Assembly: GCA_963837165.1 (NCBI GenBank)
Contig: CAWIMD010000002.1
Coordinates: forward strand, 1,612,001-1,676,000
Source: JAENWD01 sp963837165
GTDB lineage: Bacteria; Acidobacteriota; Vicinamibacteria; Vicinamibacterales; JAENWD01
Direction: 5' to 3'
DNA: 64,000 nucleotides
In this document: piece after piece, positions 10,794 to 19,157 of the stretch
Layout: the number at the start of each line of letters is the position of its first letter
Numbering within the stretch: the stretch's first letter is position 1
The notes under the pieces: model-generated
The model's input: only the letters and a program-made list of their open reading frames with translations
Told to the model about the DNA's origin: nothing
The model's database searches: none
Made by a program: the position numbers and the translations under genes

Positions 10794-11225
10794 ATGATTG
10801 CCGTCGAGCGGGTCGCCGCCGTCCTGGGCGGCCGTGCCGTCCTCAAACGGCCGGTGCGCACCTGGGGCGATCTGGAGCAGGCGGTCAGGGACGGTCTCCC
10901 GAAGCGCGCGCTGCAGGTGGTGGCCAGCCGCGCCCTGCCCGAAGGCGCCGCGGCGTCCTCTCTCGTCTACCGCGTGGTGCCGATCGCGACATTCAAGCGC
11001 CGCACGCGCCTCACGCCGGAGGAGAGCGCCCGCACCGAGCGGCTCGCGCGTGTCGTCGCGCTGTCCGAGTCGATCTGGAACGACGACGAGGAGTCGCGCG
11101 CGTTCCTGAATCGTCCGCATCCGCTGCTCGACGACCGGACGCCGGTGGAGGTCGCCTCCACCGAGCTCGGCGCCCGTCGCGTGGAGCAGGTGCTGCACGA
11201 TGTCGAGCACGGCCTCCCTCTCTAG
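10794..11225 (+). CDS. Xre/MbcA/ParS-type antitoxin (DUF2384)
   Basis: Antitoxin of a type II toxin-antitoxin pair. The protein (about 143 residues) has an N-terminal basic helical region and a C-terminal toxin-binding domain with WNDDEESRAFLNRPHPLLDDRTPVE in short segments, including the diagnostic FLNRPHPLLDD followed by PVEVASTELGARRVEQVL. Two adjacent ATGs are possible (10788, 10794); I prefer 10794 because GCGAGG is then at a usable distance. The gene overlaps the RES toxin by 26 bases. It likely binds and inhibits the toxin and represses the operon. Flanked by REP copies at 11.7 kb, an accessory context. Confidence 0.87.
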   Translation: MIAVERVAAVLGGRAVLKRPVRTWGDLEQAVRDGLPKRALQVVASRALPEGAAASSLVYRVVPIATFKRRTRLTPEESARTERLARVVALSESIWNDDEESRAFLNRPHPLLDDRTPVEVASTELGARRVEQVLHDVEHGLPL

Positions 11226-11676
11226 CGCGTTCCGCATCGGCTCGATCCGTTATCCGCTCCTCGACGGCGCCGGGGCCGCCGCCAGCGACGACGCGCGCTG
11301 GAGCTCGCGGGGACGGTACGTGATCTACGCGGCCGAGCACTATGCGACCGCCCTGGTCGAGAAGATGGCGCAGCTCAACGCGAGGCGCCTGCCCCGCACG
11401 CTCGTCTACACGCGCATCGAGTTCCCCGCCAGCGTGCGCGTGGAGCGGATCGACCCAGCCGACGTGCCGCGATGGAATGCGGACGACAGGACCGCCAGCC
11501 AGGCCTTCGGCGACCGGTGGTACGAGGAGCAGCGATCGCTGGCGCTGCTGGTGCCGGCGCTGGCGGCGCCCGGCCTGGAGTGGAACGTGCTGATCAACCA
11601 GCGCCACCCGGACTTCCCGCGGCTGGTCGCGACGAAACCCCGGCCGATCGCGTGCCACCCGAAGCTGATTGCGTAG
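11200..11676 (+). CDS. RES-domain toxin
   Basis: 158 residues, typical length. RES toxins stop growth by degrading NAD+ (family knowledge). The RES fold is indicated by GRYVIYAAEHYATALVEKM near residues 45-65, with the Arg, Tyr and Glu expected in the active site, then LPRTLVYTRIEFPASV and the C-terminal NVLINQRHPDF, which corresponds to the usual NPLHPDF-like end. Start ATG at 11200 overlaps the antitoxin, a usual translational coupling. It is intact, so the pair may be active. Confidence 0.88.
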   Translation: MSSTASLSSAFRIGSIRYPLLDGAGAAASDDARWSSRGRYVIYAAEHYATALVEKMAQLNARRLPRTLVYTRIEFPASVRVERIDPADVPRWNADDRTASQAFGDRWYEEQRSLALLVPALAAPGLEWNVLINQRHPDFPRLVATKPRPIACHPKLIA

Positions 11677-11692
11677 CCGACGGCACTCATGG

Positions 11693-11763
11693 GTAGCGCA
11701 GGCGTTTTCAGGCCTGCCAACGCGCCGCGAACGATCGCGGGCAGGCCTGAAGGCCTGCGCTAC
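11693..11763. repeat. REP-like palindromes, 2 copies, one degenerate
   Basis: Reverse copy at 11693-11718 with a disturbed centre (GCAGGCGTTTTCAGGCCTGC, two extra bases), and a regular forward copy at 11740-11763 with the G-C variant stem. The latter gives the TAG stop (11762-11760) of the flavoprotein gene. Confidence 0.85.
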
Positions 11764-12927
11764 AGATCCTGGCCGGCGGCGTATCCCGACGCCCACGCCC
11801 ATTGGAAGTTGAAGCCGCCAAGGTGGCCGGTCACGTCCACGACCTCGCCGATGAAATGGAGGCCCGGCACCCTGGCGACCTCCATCGTGCGCGACGACAG
11901 CGCGCGCGTGTCCACTCCGCCGGAGGTGACCTCGGCCTTCTCGAATCCCTCGGTGCCCGAGGGACGGACCTGCCAGGCGTGCAGGCCGGCTGCGAGCGCC
12001 GCGATGCGATCGTTGCCGGTGGCGGCAATCACCGACGGCTGCGCCATCACCTCGAACCAGCGATCGGACAGCCGGCGCGGCAGCCGGGCGGCGAGCGCCG
12101 CGCGCGTCGTGGCCGCATCGCCGTGCTCGCGCCGCGCGATCAACTCCGATTCGAAATCGACGCCCGGCAGCAGGTCGATGCGGATGGCGCCTCCCGGCGA
12201 CCAGTACCGAGGACGCCTGCAGGATCGCGGGGCCGCTGAGCCCGCGATGCGTGAACAGCAACCGCTCGCGAAACGACGGGCCGTCGGCCGACGCCTCGCA
12301 GTCGGCGGCCACGCCGGCCAGGTCGCACCAGCGCCGCGCGTCGGCCTCGTCGAGCACGAGCGGCACCAGCGCCGGCCGCGGCGGAACGACCGGAACGTCG
12401 AACCGGGCGGCCACGCGGTAGCCGAGATCGGTGGCCCCGGCCTTCGGGATCGAGAGACCGCCGGTGGCGATCACCAGCCGCGGCGCCTCGAGCGTGCCGT
12501 GCGAGCTCTCCACGACGAATCCCGGGCCGATCCCGGTGACATCGCAGCCGGTCCGCACGTCCACGCCCGCCTGGCGGCATTCCTGCAGCAGCAGGTCGAG
12601 GACCTGGCGCGCCGACCCGTCGCAGAAGAGCTGCCCGAGCGTCTTCTCGTGGTACGCAATGCCGTGGCGCTCGACGAGCGTCACGAACTCCGCCGGCGTG
12701 AAGCGTGCCAGGGCGGAGCGCGCAAAATGCGGGTTGGCCGACAGGAAGTGCTCCGGGCCCGTATGCAGGTTCGTGAAGTTGCAGCGCCCGCCGCCCGAAA
12801 TGAGGATCTTCCGGCCCGGCTCACGGCTCCTCTCCACCACGAGGACCCGCCGGCCCCGGCGGCCGGCGGTGGCGGCACAGAAGAGCCCGGCGGCCCCGCC
12901 TCCGAGCACGATGACGTCGTAGCGCAC
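11760..12927 (-). pseudogene. HI0933-family NAD(P)/FAD-dependent oxidoreductase with frameshift
   Basis: Flavoprotein of the HI0933/YhiN type, about 390 residues if repaired. The first part reads MRYDVIVLGGGAAGLFCA (FAD Rossmann motif), then GRKILISGGGRCNFTN and LVIATGGLSIPKAGATD. After LSGPAILQASS the frame breaks: an extra base near 12207-12208 shifts the continuation YWSPGGAIRIDLLPG into the next frame, which then runs to SGGVDTRALSSRTMEV and LGGFNFQWAWASGYAAGQ, the expected C-terminus, and stops at 11760. Either a disrupted gene or an assembly error; both halves retain family conservation. The stop codon is supplied by a REP copy. Confidence 0.85.
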
Positions 12928-12968
12928 GCGCGACGGATTTTACTGGCTCCGGCCCGCGATTCGGAGGC

Positions 12969-13901
12969 ATGATCGCCGTCCACCCGACGGCGTCAGCAGG
13001 AACCCGGCCCATGAGCACGGACGACACCCCGACGCACCTTTCGACCTCGCCCGCGGCCGTTTCGGTGCACGACACGATCAGGAACGCCCGGCTCCGCATC
13101 TCGGCGCGCTCGGACCCCGGCAAGGTGCGGCCCAACAACGAGGACCGCTACCTGGCCCTCCGCCTCACCCGCTCGACGACGCCGATCGTCACCAACATCG
13201 ACCCGGCCCAGCTCGATTTCGTGCCCGAGCAGATCCGCTGGGGCCTGGCCGTGGCCGACGGCATGGGCGGACACGCGGCGGGCGAAGTGGCCAGCACCCT
13301 CGCGCTCACCCTGGCGCTGCAGCTGTCACAGCACGGCTCGCAGTGGTTCACGAAGAACGGCGAGGAGGAGGCCAGGGCCATGGTAACCCGCATGCAGTCG
13401 ATCCTCGAGGCGGTGGACCGGGCCATTGCCGAACGGTCGCGCAGCGAGGCCGGGCTCGCCGGCATGGGGACGACGCTCACGCTGGCGGCGATCGACGGCG
13501 CCCACCTGTTCGTCTTCCATGTGGGCGACTCGCGGTGCTACCTGCTGCGCGGCGGGCAGCTGCGCCGGCTCACGCGCGACCAGACGCTGACCCAGGAGCT
13601 CGTGGACGCCGGACTGCTGGCCCCCGAGGAGCGACAGCGGCACAACATGCGGCACGTGCTCACCCACGCCGTCGGCCGCGGCGATATCGCCATCGAGGTG
13701 CAGCACCTGCCGCTGGAGCACGGGGATCGGCTGCTGCTGGCCTCGGATGGCCTGACGGATGGTCTCTCGGACGAGGATATTCAGGCGGTGCTGGTCGACG
13801 GCGGGTGCGACGGTGCCTGCAGCGAGCTCATCGACCGCGCACTCGCCGCCGGCGGACGCGACAACATCACGGTCATCGTCGCCGACGTGGAGCTCCAGTA
13901 G
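12969..13901 (+). CDS. PP2C-family serine/threonine protein phosphatase
   Basis: 310 residues. Metal-dependent phosphatase, probably opposing Ser/Thr kinases. Ordered motifs: ARSDPGKVRPNNEDRY (metal-binding Asp/Arg), VADGMGGHAAGEVAS, GMGTTLTLAAI, HVGDSRCYLLRGG, LLLASDGLTDGLSDE and GGRDNITVIVADVE. These are the complete set of a soluble, PrpC/Stp-like PP2C. A stretch of 40 residues before the domain is low in conservation, and an internal ATG at 13011 is an alternative start; 12969 is preceded closely by GGAGG. Divergent from the flavoprotein gene. No kinase gene lies nearby in this window. Confidence 0.92.
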   Translation: MIAVHPTASAGTRPMSTDDTPTHLSTSPAAVSVHDTIRNARLRISARSDPGKVRPNNEDRYLALRLTRSTTPIVTNIDPAQLDFVPEQIRWGLAVADGMGGHAAGEVASTLALTLALQLSQHGSQWFTKNGEEEARAMVTRMQSILEAVDRAIAERSRSEAGLAGMGTTLTLAAIDGAHLFVFHVGDSRCYLLRGGQLRRLTRDQTLTQELVDAGLLAPEERQRHNMRHVLTHAVGRGDIAIEVQHLPLEHGDRLLLASDGLTDGLSDEDIQAVLVDGGCDGACSELIDRALAAGGRDNITVIVADVELQ

Positions 13902-13936
13902 CGGCGAGAGCGATGAGGGCTGCCCGCGCGCCGGTT

Positions 13937-14043
13937 GGCAGGCCTGAAGGCCTGCGCTACATGGGGCCGACCGCGCGGATGTGGCGCAGACCTCGAGGTC
14001 TGCCCACCGCGCGCCCATTGGCAGGCCTGAAGGCCTGCGCTAC
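13937..14043. repeat. REP-like palindrome cluster, 3 copies
   Basis: Forward copies at 13937-13960 and 14020-14043 (G-C variant) and a reverse copy at 13981-14004 with GTGGC at the edge and CG rather than TC at the centre (GCAGACCTCGAGGTCTGC), which still pairs. Located after the phosphatase gene and next to a heptamer array. Confidence 0.88.
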
Positions 14044-14061
14044 ACGAGCGCGCACACGTGA

Positions 14062-14107
14062 AATCGTCAATCGTCAATCATCAATCATCAATGCTCAATG
14101 CTCAATC
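14062..14107. repeat. Heptanucleotide array (AATCGTC type) covering a stop codon
   Basis: Six to seven 7-base units (AATCGTC twice, AATCATC twice, AATGCTC twice, AATCC). Read on the minus strand it begins in the last codon of the LysR-type gene, whose TGA stop (14104-14102) is part of the first GGATTGA unit. Same family as 2097-2139 and 54624-54651. Confidence 0.87.
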
Positions 14108-15013
14108 CTTGACCCCCGCCCAGCCCATCTTTGGCAGCAGCTCGTCGAGGACCCGCGTCATCTCGCTGATCTTCCGCGGCACGCGATTCGCCTTCAGGTA
14201 GACCCAGCCCGTCTCGCGCACCAGCGGGCGGCCGCCCATGTGGTGGGCGATGAGCGCGCCGGCCTTCACCTCGCGCTCGATCGCCTGGTCCGAGATCAGC
14301 GTGGCGCCGATCCCGCTCTGCACCATCGCCTTGATGATCTCCACGTTCTCGGTCTCCATGACGATCCGCGGCTGCACCTGCTCGCGCACGAAGAACTCGT
14401 CGATGACGCGGCGCGTGTTGGATCCCGACTCGTAGAGGATGAACGGGAGGCGATTGAGATCGGGCGGCTCGATCTTCTTCTTCTGCGCCAGCGGGTGTCC
14501 GGGATACGTCACCAGCATCAGCTCTTCCCGCATCACCGGCCGGGTGATCAGGTCCGCCTGGTCCACCGGCAGGGTGAGGAGCCCCAGGTCCACCGTCCCG
14601 GCGCGAAGCCGGCGCACGAGGCGGTCGGCCGGACCGGTCATCACCTTCACGTCCACGTCCGGGTGCAGGCGCTGGAACTCTTTCAGCAGCGTCGGGAAGA
14701 CGTAGATCGAGACGGTCATGCCGCCGACCAGGCGGATCGTCCCGGTCAGCTTCTGCTGCGACTCGCTCAGCCGCTCGGTGGTGTCGCGGATGTCGTCGAA
14801 CACACGCAGCGCGAGCTGCAGGAGCGCCTCGCCGGCCGGCGTGATGCGGACTTTGCGTTTGATGCGCCAGAACAGCGGCTCGTTCAGCTCGGCCTCGAGC
14901 AGCAGGATCTGCCGGCTGATGGCCGACTGCGACACGTGCAGCCGGCGGCCGGCCCCGGTGAACGACCCGGTCTCGGCGACGGCCTTGAGAATCTCGAGCT
15001 GTCTGAGGTCCAT
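14102..15013 (-). CDS. LysR-family transcriptional regulator
   Basis: 303 residues. The N-terminal winged helix (MDLRQLEILKAVAETGSFT, then AGRRLHVSQSAISRQI) is a complete LysR DNA-binding domain; residues about 90-295 form the periplasmic-binding-like effector domain (GTIRLVGGMTVSIYVFPTLL, DLGLLTLPVD, MVQSGIGATLISDQA). Closest in look to CysB/CbbR-like regulators, but the ligand cannot be read from sequence. The ATG at 15013 sits directly after the lysC stop (15017-15015), so it is probably co-transcribed with asd-lysC and may be under the same attenuator. The final codons merge into a heptamer array. Confidence 0.9.
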   Translation of the reverse strand: MDLRQLEILKAVAETGSFTGAGRRLHVSQSAISRQILLLEAELNEPLFWRIKRKVRITPAGEALLQLALRVFDDIRDTTERLSESQQKLTGTIRLVGGMTVSIYVFPTLLKEFQRLHPDVDVKVMTGPADRLVRRLRAGTVDLGLLTLPVDQADLITRPVMREELMLVTYPGHPLAQKKKIEPPDLNRLPFILYESGSNTRRVIDEFFVREQVQPRIVMETENVEIIKAMVQSGIGATLISDQAIEREVKAGALIAHHMGGRPLVRETGWVYLKANRVPRKISEMTRVLDELLPKMGWAGVKD

Positions 15014-15014
15014 G

Positions 15015-16418
15015 TCAGGCGCTCACTCCCTGTGCCGCGTCCGAGGTCCGCGACGCCGACCCGAAGAACGCGTCGTGCAGACGGTCCATCGCGCGCGGCA
15101 GATCGTCTTCGTCGATCACGAGCGTGACGTTCCGCCGCGAGTCGGCCTGTGACACCAGGCGCAGCGGGATGCCGTCGAGCGCGCCCACGACGCGGCCGAA
15201 GGCGCCGGGCTCGGCGCCGAACCGGTCGCCGACCACCGCCACGAGCGCCAGCCCGTGTGCCACGCTGACCTCCGCGAACGCCGAGAGCGCACCGACGATG
15301 GCGTCCAGGTGCCGGCACTCGTCGATCGTCACCGACACGCTCACCTCGGAGGTGGAGACGACGTCCACGGACGTCTGGTAGCGCTCGAACACCTCGAACA
15401 GCCGGCGCAGGAAGCCGTGGGCCATCAGCATACGCGAGGACGTGATGGTGATGACGGTGATCCCCGGCTTGGAGGCGAGCGCCGTGACGGCCGGCCCTTC
15501 CGGCGCGGGCAGGTCCGCGATGAGCGTGCCGCGGGCCTCGGGCCGGAACGTGTTGAGGATCCGGACCGGGATGTTCCGGGAGGAGGCCGGCTGAATCGTC
15601 TTCGGGTGCAGGACCTTCGCGCCGAAATACGCGAGCTCGGCGGCCTCGGCGAACGACAGGAACGGCACCAGCCGCGCCCCCCGCACGATGCGGGGATCGG
15701 CGGTCAGCATGCCGTCCACGTCGGTCCAGATCTGGATTTCGTCGGCATCGAGAGCCGCGCTGAGCAGGGCCGCCGAGTAATCGGAGCCGCCGCGGCCGAG
15801 CGTGGTCGCGATGCCGCTCCTGGTCGCGCCGACGAAGCCGCCGGTGACGGCGACCCGGCCCTCGCCCAGCAGCGGCCAGAGGCGGCTCTGCACAAGCGCG
15901 CGCGTGGCCTCGAGCTGCGGCGTCGCCGACGTGAACGTCTCGTCGGTGACCAGCAGCAGCCGTGGATCCACGGCCACGGCCGGCAGTCCGCCCGTCGCGA
16001 GCGCGGCCGCGACGATCCGGCAGCTCACGAGCTCGCCTACCGAGGCCACGGTATCGAGCGATCGGGGCGACGCCTCGCGCAGCACGGCCAGGGCGTCGGC
16101 CACGGCAGCGAGCCGGTCGAACTGCTCCACCGTGAACCGGCGCGCTTCATCGCCGTCGGATCCGGCCGCCACGTGGGCCAGCAGATCCAGGTGCCGGTGC
16201 CGGAGCGATTCCCCCAGCGCCCGGGCGCGGCCCGCGTCACCTGATCGGGCTGCCCGCGCCAGGTCGAGCAGGCGATCCGTCACGCCGCCGAGCGCCGACA
16301 CCACGACCACCGGACCGCCGCCCGGCGAGAGCCGGCACGCGTCGGCCACGATGTCGCGCACGCGCGCCAGCGCCGCGGCGTCGGCGACCGACGTGCCTCC
16401 GAACTTCAGGACCCGCAC
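15015..16418 (-). CDS. lysC: Aspartate kinase
   Basis: Phosphorylates aspartate, the first step to lysine, threonine, methionine and isoleucine. 467 residues. Starts VRVLKFGGTSVAD, followed by VVVVSALGGVTD, a TLGRGGSDYSAALL substrate site and AAELAYFGAKVLHPKTI; two C-terminal ACT domains follow (GITVITITSSRM and VALVAVVGDRFG), implying allosteric feedback. I chose the GTG at 16418, five bases beyond the asd stop, because it gives the family N-terminus and has GGGGG about 10 bases upstream. Monofunctional (no homoserine dehydrogenase domain). Transcribed with asd; regulated by the leader at 17586-17781. Confidence 0.94.
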   Translation of the reverse strand: MRVLKFGGTSVADAAALARVRDIVADACRLSPGGGPVVVVSALGGVTDRLLDLARAARSGDAGRARALGESLRHRHLDLLAHVAAGSDGDEARRFTVEQFDRLAAVADALAVLREASPRSLDTVASVGELVSCRIVAAALATGGLPAVAVDPRLLLVTDETFTSATPQLEATRALVQSRLWPLLGEGRVAVTGGFVGATRSGIATTLGRGGSDYSAALLSAALDADEIQIWTDVDGMLTADPRIVRGARLVPFLSFAEAAELAYFGAKVLHPKTIQPASSRNIPVRILNTFRPEARGTLIADLPAPEGPAVTALASKPGITVITITSSRMLMAHGFLRRLFEVFERYQTSVDVVSTSEVSVSVTIDECRHLDAIVGALSAFAEVSVAHGLALVAVVGDRFGAEPGAFGRVVGALDGIPLRLVSQADSRRNVTLVIDEDDLPRAMDRLHDAFFGSASRTSDAAQGVSA

Positions 16419-16422
16419 GACG

Positions 16423-17493
16423 CTACACCCCCAGCGCGGGCACGGAGAGCACGCCTTCGGCCACCAGCAGCTCGGCATTGAGCACCGCGGCGCCCGCCGC
16501 GCCGCGCACCGTGTTGTGGCCGAGCGCGAAGAACTTGTAGCCGAGAATCGGACACGGCCGCAGCCGGCCGATGCACACGGTCATGCCGCCGTCACGATCC
16601 ACGTCGAGGCGCGGCTGCGGCCGGTTCTCCTCGGGCAGGTACACGATCGGCCGCGCCGGGGCCGAGGGCAGCCGGTGATGCTGCGGCGGGCCCACGAAGG
16701 TCGCCAGCGCCTCGCGGACCTCGTCCAGTGTGGGATGCGCCTGCAGCGACACGGCAATCGACTCGGTGTGGCCGTTCACGACCGCCACTCTCGTCGTGGA
16801 GGCGCTGATCACGACCGGATGCGGGTCGATGCGCCCGTCGGCGAGCTGGCCGAGAATCTTCTTCGGCTCGGCCTCGATCTTCGCCTCCTCGCCGGAGATG
16901 AACGGCACGACGTTGCCCACGGCATCGAGCGACGCCACGCCGGGATAACCGGCCCCCGAGAGCGCCTGCAGCGTGGTGACGACGACCGCCTTCAGACCGA
17001 AGGCGCGCAGCGGCGCCAGGGCCATCGCGAGGAACACGGTCGAGCAGTTGGGATTGGTGACGAGCGCACCCGACCAGCCGCGCGCCTCGCGCTGCACCTC
17101 GATGAGCGCCAGGTGGTCGCTGTTGACCTCCGGAATGAGCAGCGGCACGTCGGCGGCCATCCGGTGGTTCCGGGCGTTGCTGACGACCACGTGCCCCTTG
17201 CTGGCGAAGCCCTCCTCGATCTCGCCCGCCACCGACGCGTCCATGGCCGAGAAGAGCAGCTCGGGGGCGGTCACCCCCGGCCGCGCCTCCTCGACGACCA
17301 GGGCGGCCACCTCGTCGGGGATGGGCACCGGCAGACGCCACGGCGTGGCGTCGCGGTAGGCGCGCGCCGCCGAGCGGTGGCTCGCGCCCACCCAGGCCAG
17401 CCGGAACCAGGGATGATTCGCCAGCTGGGCGATGAACTGCTGGCCCACCATGCCGGTGGCGCCAAGGACTCCGACGTCGATCCGCTGCCCCAT
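16423..17493 (-). CDS. asd: Aspartate-semialdehyde dehydrogenase
   Basis: Reduces aspartyl phosphate to aspartate semialdehyde. About 356 residues, of the class with VGVLGATGMVGQQFI at the NADP site, VTNPNCSTVFLAMAL with the catalytic cysteine, and a C-terminal GHNTVRGAAGAA segment; the longer inserts resemble the archaeal/fungal-type Asd. Start chosen at 17493 (ATG) because GGGAG is 8 bases upstream; ATGs at 17499 and 17508 are alternatives. It is the first structural gene after the attenuator terminator at 17586-17620 and is followed by lysC with 4 bases between them. Confidence 0.94.
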   Translation of the reverse strand: MGQRIDVGVLGATGMVGQQFIAQLANHPWFRLAWVGASHRSAARAYRDATPWRLPVPIPDEVAALVVEEARPGVTAPELLFSAMDASVAGEIEEGFASKGHVVVSNARNHRMAADVPLLIPEVNSDHLALIEVQREARGWSGALVTNPNCSTVFLAMALAPLRAFGLKAVVVTTLQALSGAGYPGVASLDAVGNVVPFISGEEAKIEAEPKKILGQLADGRIDPHPVVISASTTRVAVVNGHTESIAVSLQAHPTLDEVREALATFVGPPQHHRLPSAPARPIVYLPEENRPQPRLDVDRDGGMTVCIGRLRPCPILGYKFFALGHNTVRGAAGAAVLNAELLVAEGVLSVPALGV

Positions 17494-17585
17494 GTGCATC
17501 ACTCCCAATGCGGGCTTGCCGCGCCGTAGCCTCCCGCGAATTTGGCGGGCTTGCCGCGCCGCAGCCTTGGCGAAGGCGGGCGAGC

Positions 17586-17620
17586 AAAAAAAAACCGCCG
17601 AACGGCTGAGGCCGCGGCGG
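17586..17620 (-). terminator. Intrinsic terminator of the asd-lysC attenuator
   Basis: On the minus strand, CCGCCGCGGC (17620-17611), loop CTCA, then GCCG, a TT bulge and CGGCGG (17600-17595) form a 10-bp hairpin followed at once by nine T residues (17594-17586). It lies between the leader peptide stop and asd. The 5' arm CCGCCGCGGCC can instead pair with GGCCGCGACGG in the distal leader coding region (about 17686-17676), giving an antiterminator. Alternative pairing of this kind is what a leader-peptide attenuator needs. Confidence 0.8.
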
Positions 17621-17652
17621 CGGAGGCTTGTGCTCGTCTGCGTGAACTGCGT

Positions 17653-17742
17653 TTAGTCGAGCGCTCGGACACCACCGTCGCGGCCGCCATGCTTTCGCAT
17701 GGTGCTGGTCATAATGGCGATGGTGGTCATCGTGCGCGACAT
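17653..17742 (-). CDS. Thr/Ile/Met-rich leader peptide of asd-lysC
   Basis: 29-codon frame beginning MSRTMTTIAIMTSTM and ending in RALD before TAA (17655-17653). Five threonine, two isoleucine and four methionine codons lie in the first 15 positions, i.e. the end products of the aspartate pathway, as in the thrABC leader of enteric bacteria. The promoter -10 box is only 9 bases upstream of the ATG, so the transcript probably starts at or near the ATG and is leaderless. A ribosome stalled in the Thr/Ile run would cover the proximal part, freeing the distal codons to pair with the terminator 5' arm and allow asd-lysC transcription. The peptide itself probably has no other role. Confidence 0.75.
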   Translation of the reverse strand: MSRTMTTIAIMTSTMRKHGGRDGGVRALD

Positions 17743-17751
17743 GGCGTCCGG

Positions 17752-17781
17752 ATTATAGGTGGTCGGACCGGTGACGGTCAA
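17752..17781 (-). promoter_or_regulatory. Sigma70-type promoter of the asd-lysC leader
   Basis: TTGACC at 17781-17776, an 18-base spacer, and a perfect TATAAT at 17757-17752, reading on the minus strand. The predicted start of transcription falls at about the leader ATG (17742). Confidence 0.8.
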
Positions 17782-17876
17782 ATGCCATTTCCTGATGTTA
17801 TGAAATCGTTGGATGCATAAACTTGACCGAATCGGGCCGCTCCGACACCATTAAGGACTTTCGGTGGCTGGCCTCG

Positions 17877-19157
17877 ATGACTCCATCCTGCGCGCGCGTC
17901 GCTCTGCTGGGATTCGGGACGGTCGGACGCGCCGTGGCGCGCATCCTGACGGAACGTCCGCCCGCCGGCGTCCAGCTCACCCACATCTTCAACCGCGACG
18001 TCGCCAGCAAGCGCGTGGACTGGGTCCCCTCGTCGGTCGAGTGGACCGACGACATCGAACGCGTCCTTGCGTCCGACGCCGACGTCGTCGTCGAGCTCGT
18101 GGGCGGCCGCGAGCCTGCGGGGACCTGGGTCCGCCGCGCGCTCGAGTCCGGCCGTTCCGTCGTGACGGCGAACAAGCAGCTCATCGCGCACGAGGGCGCG
18201 GCGCTCACCCGCCTGGCCGCCGAGCATCGGCGGCACCTGCGGTTCGAGGCCGCGGTCGCCGGCGGCATTCCGGTCATCGGCGCGCTCCGGAGCGGCATCA
18301 GCGGCGATCGCGTCGTCGGCATCACCGCGATCCTCAACGGCACCTGCAACTTCATCCTGACGAGCATGGCCGAGGAGGGCGCCGGCTTCGACGCGGCGCT
18401 GGCCCGGGCGCAGGAGCTGGGCTTCGCCGAGGCCGACCCGACCGACGACGTGGAGGGGTACGACGCGCGGGCGAAGCTGGCGATTCTGTGCGCCGTGGGG
18501 CTGCGCACGCAGGTCGCGCCGGGCGACATCGCCTGCCGGACCGTGCGCACGATCGACGCGATCGACTTCCGCTACGCGGGCGCGCTCAACAGCACGATCC
18601 GGCAGATCTCGCGCGCGGCGGTGGACCCCGCGCAGCCGGGCAAGGTCACCGCGTCGGTGCGGCCCTCGCTCGTCCGGCGCAACTCGCCGCTGGCGCGCGC
18701 CGAAGGCAGCCAGAACGTGATCGTGGCGCGCGGGCAGTACGGCGGCAACACCATCTACGCCGGTGCCGGCGCGGGCGGCGGACCGACGGCCGTCGCGGTC
18801 GTGTCGGATCTGGCCGCCATCGCGGCGCTCGAGCCCGAGCGGCCCGTCGCCGCCCCGCCGGCAGCCGCTGCGGCAGTGGACTCCGAGTTCGTGACCGCCC
18901 ACTACCTGCGGTTCGTCGTGCGCGATCGGCCGGGCATCCTCGCCGCGATTGCCGACGCGATGGCGCGGCACGACATCAACATCGACGCGGTGCTCCAGCT
19001 GCCGGTGGACGGCAAGGACCGCGTGCCCTTCGTCGTCACGGCCGAGCCGTGCGCGCCGGCGACGCTGGCCGCTGCCATGCGCGCGATTGGCGGGATGGAC
19101 TTCCACGTGGAGCCTCCCGTGGATCTGCCGGTGCTCGACGAGGAGGCGTCCGCGTGA
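17877..19157 (+). CDS. hom: Homoserine dehydrogenase
   Basis: Reduces aspartate semialdehyde to homoserine. About 426 residues. Contains the NAD(P) motif RVALLGFGTVGRAVA, VVTANKQLIAHEG, the substrate region GITAILNGTCNFIL, and the catalytic-Lys motif DVEGYDARAKLAILC; a C-terminal ACT domain (HYLRFVVRDRPGILAAIADA) suggests threonine feedback. The frame is open from a TTG at 17823; I prefer the ATG at 17877 because it places the Rossmann motif at the usual distance. First gene of hom-thrB-thrC, divergent from the asd-lysC attenuator region; the hom promoter in 17782-17870 is not obvious to me. Confidence 0.94.
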   Translation: MTPSCARVALLGFGTVGRAVARILTERPPAGVQLTHIFNRDVASKRVDWVPSSVEWTDDIERVLASDADVVVELVGGREPAGTWVRRALESGRSVVTANKQLIAHEGAALTRLAAEHRRHLRFEAAVAGGIPVIGALRSGISGDRVVGITAILNGTCNFILTSMAEEGAGFDAALARAQELGFAEADPTDDVEGYDARAKLAILCAVGLRTQVAPGDIACRTVRTIDAIDFRYAGALNSTIRQISRAAVDPAQPGKVTASVRPSLVRRNSPLARAEGSQNVIVARGQYGGNTIYAGAGAGGGPTAVAVVSDLAAIAALEPERPVAAPPAAAAAVDSEFVTAHYLRFVVRDRPGILAAIADAMARHDINIDAVLQLPVDGKDRVPFVVTAEPCAPATLAAAMRAIGGMDFHVEPPVDLPVLDEEASA

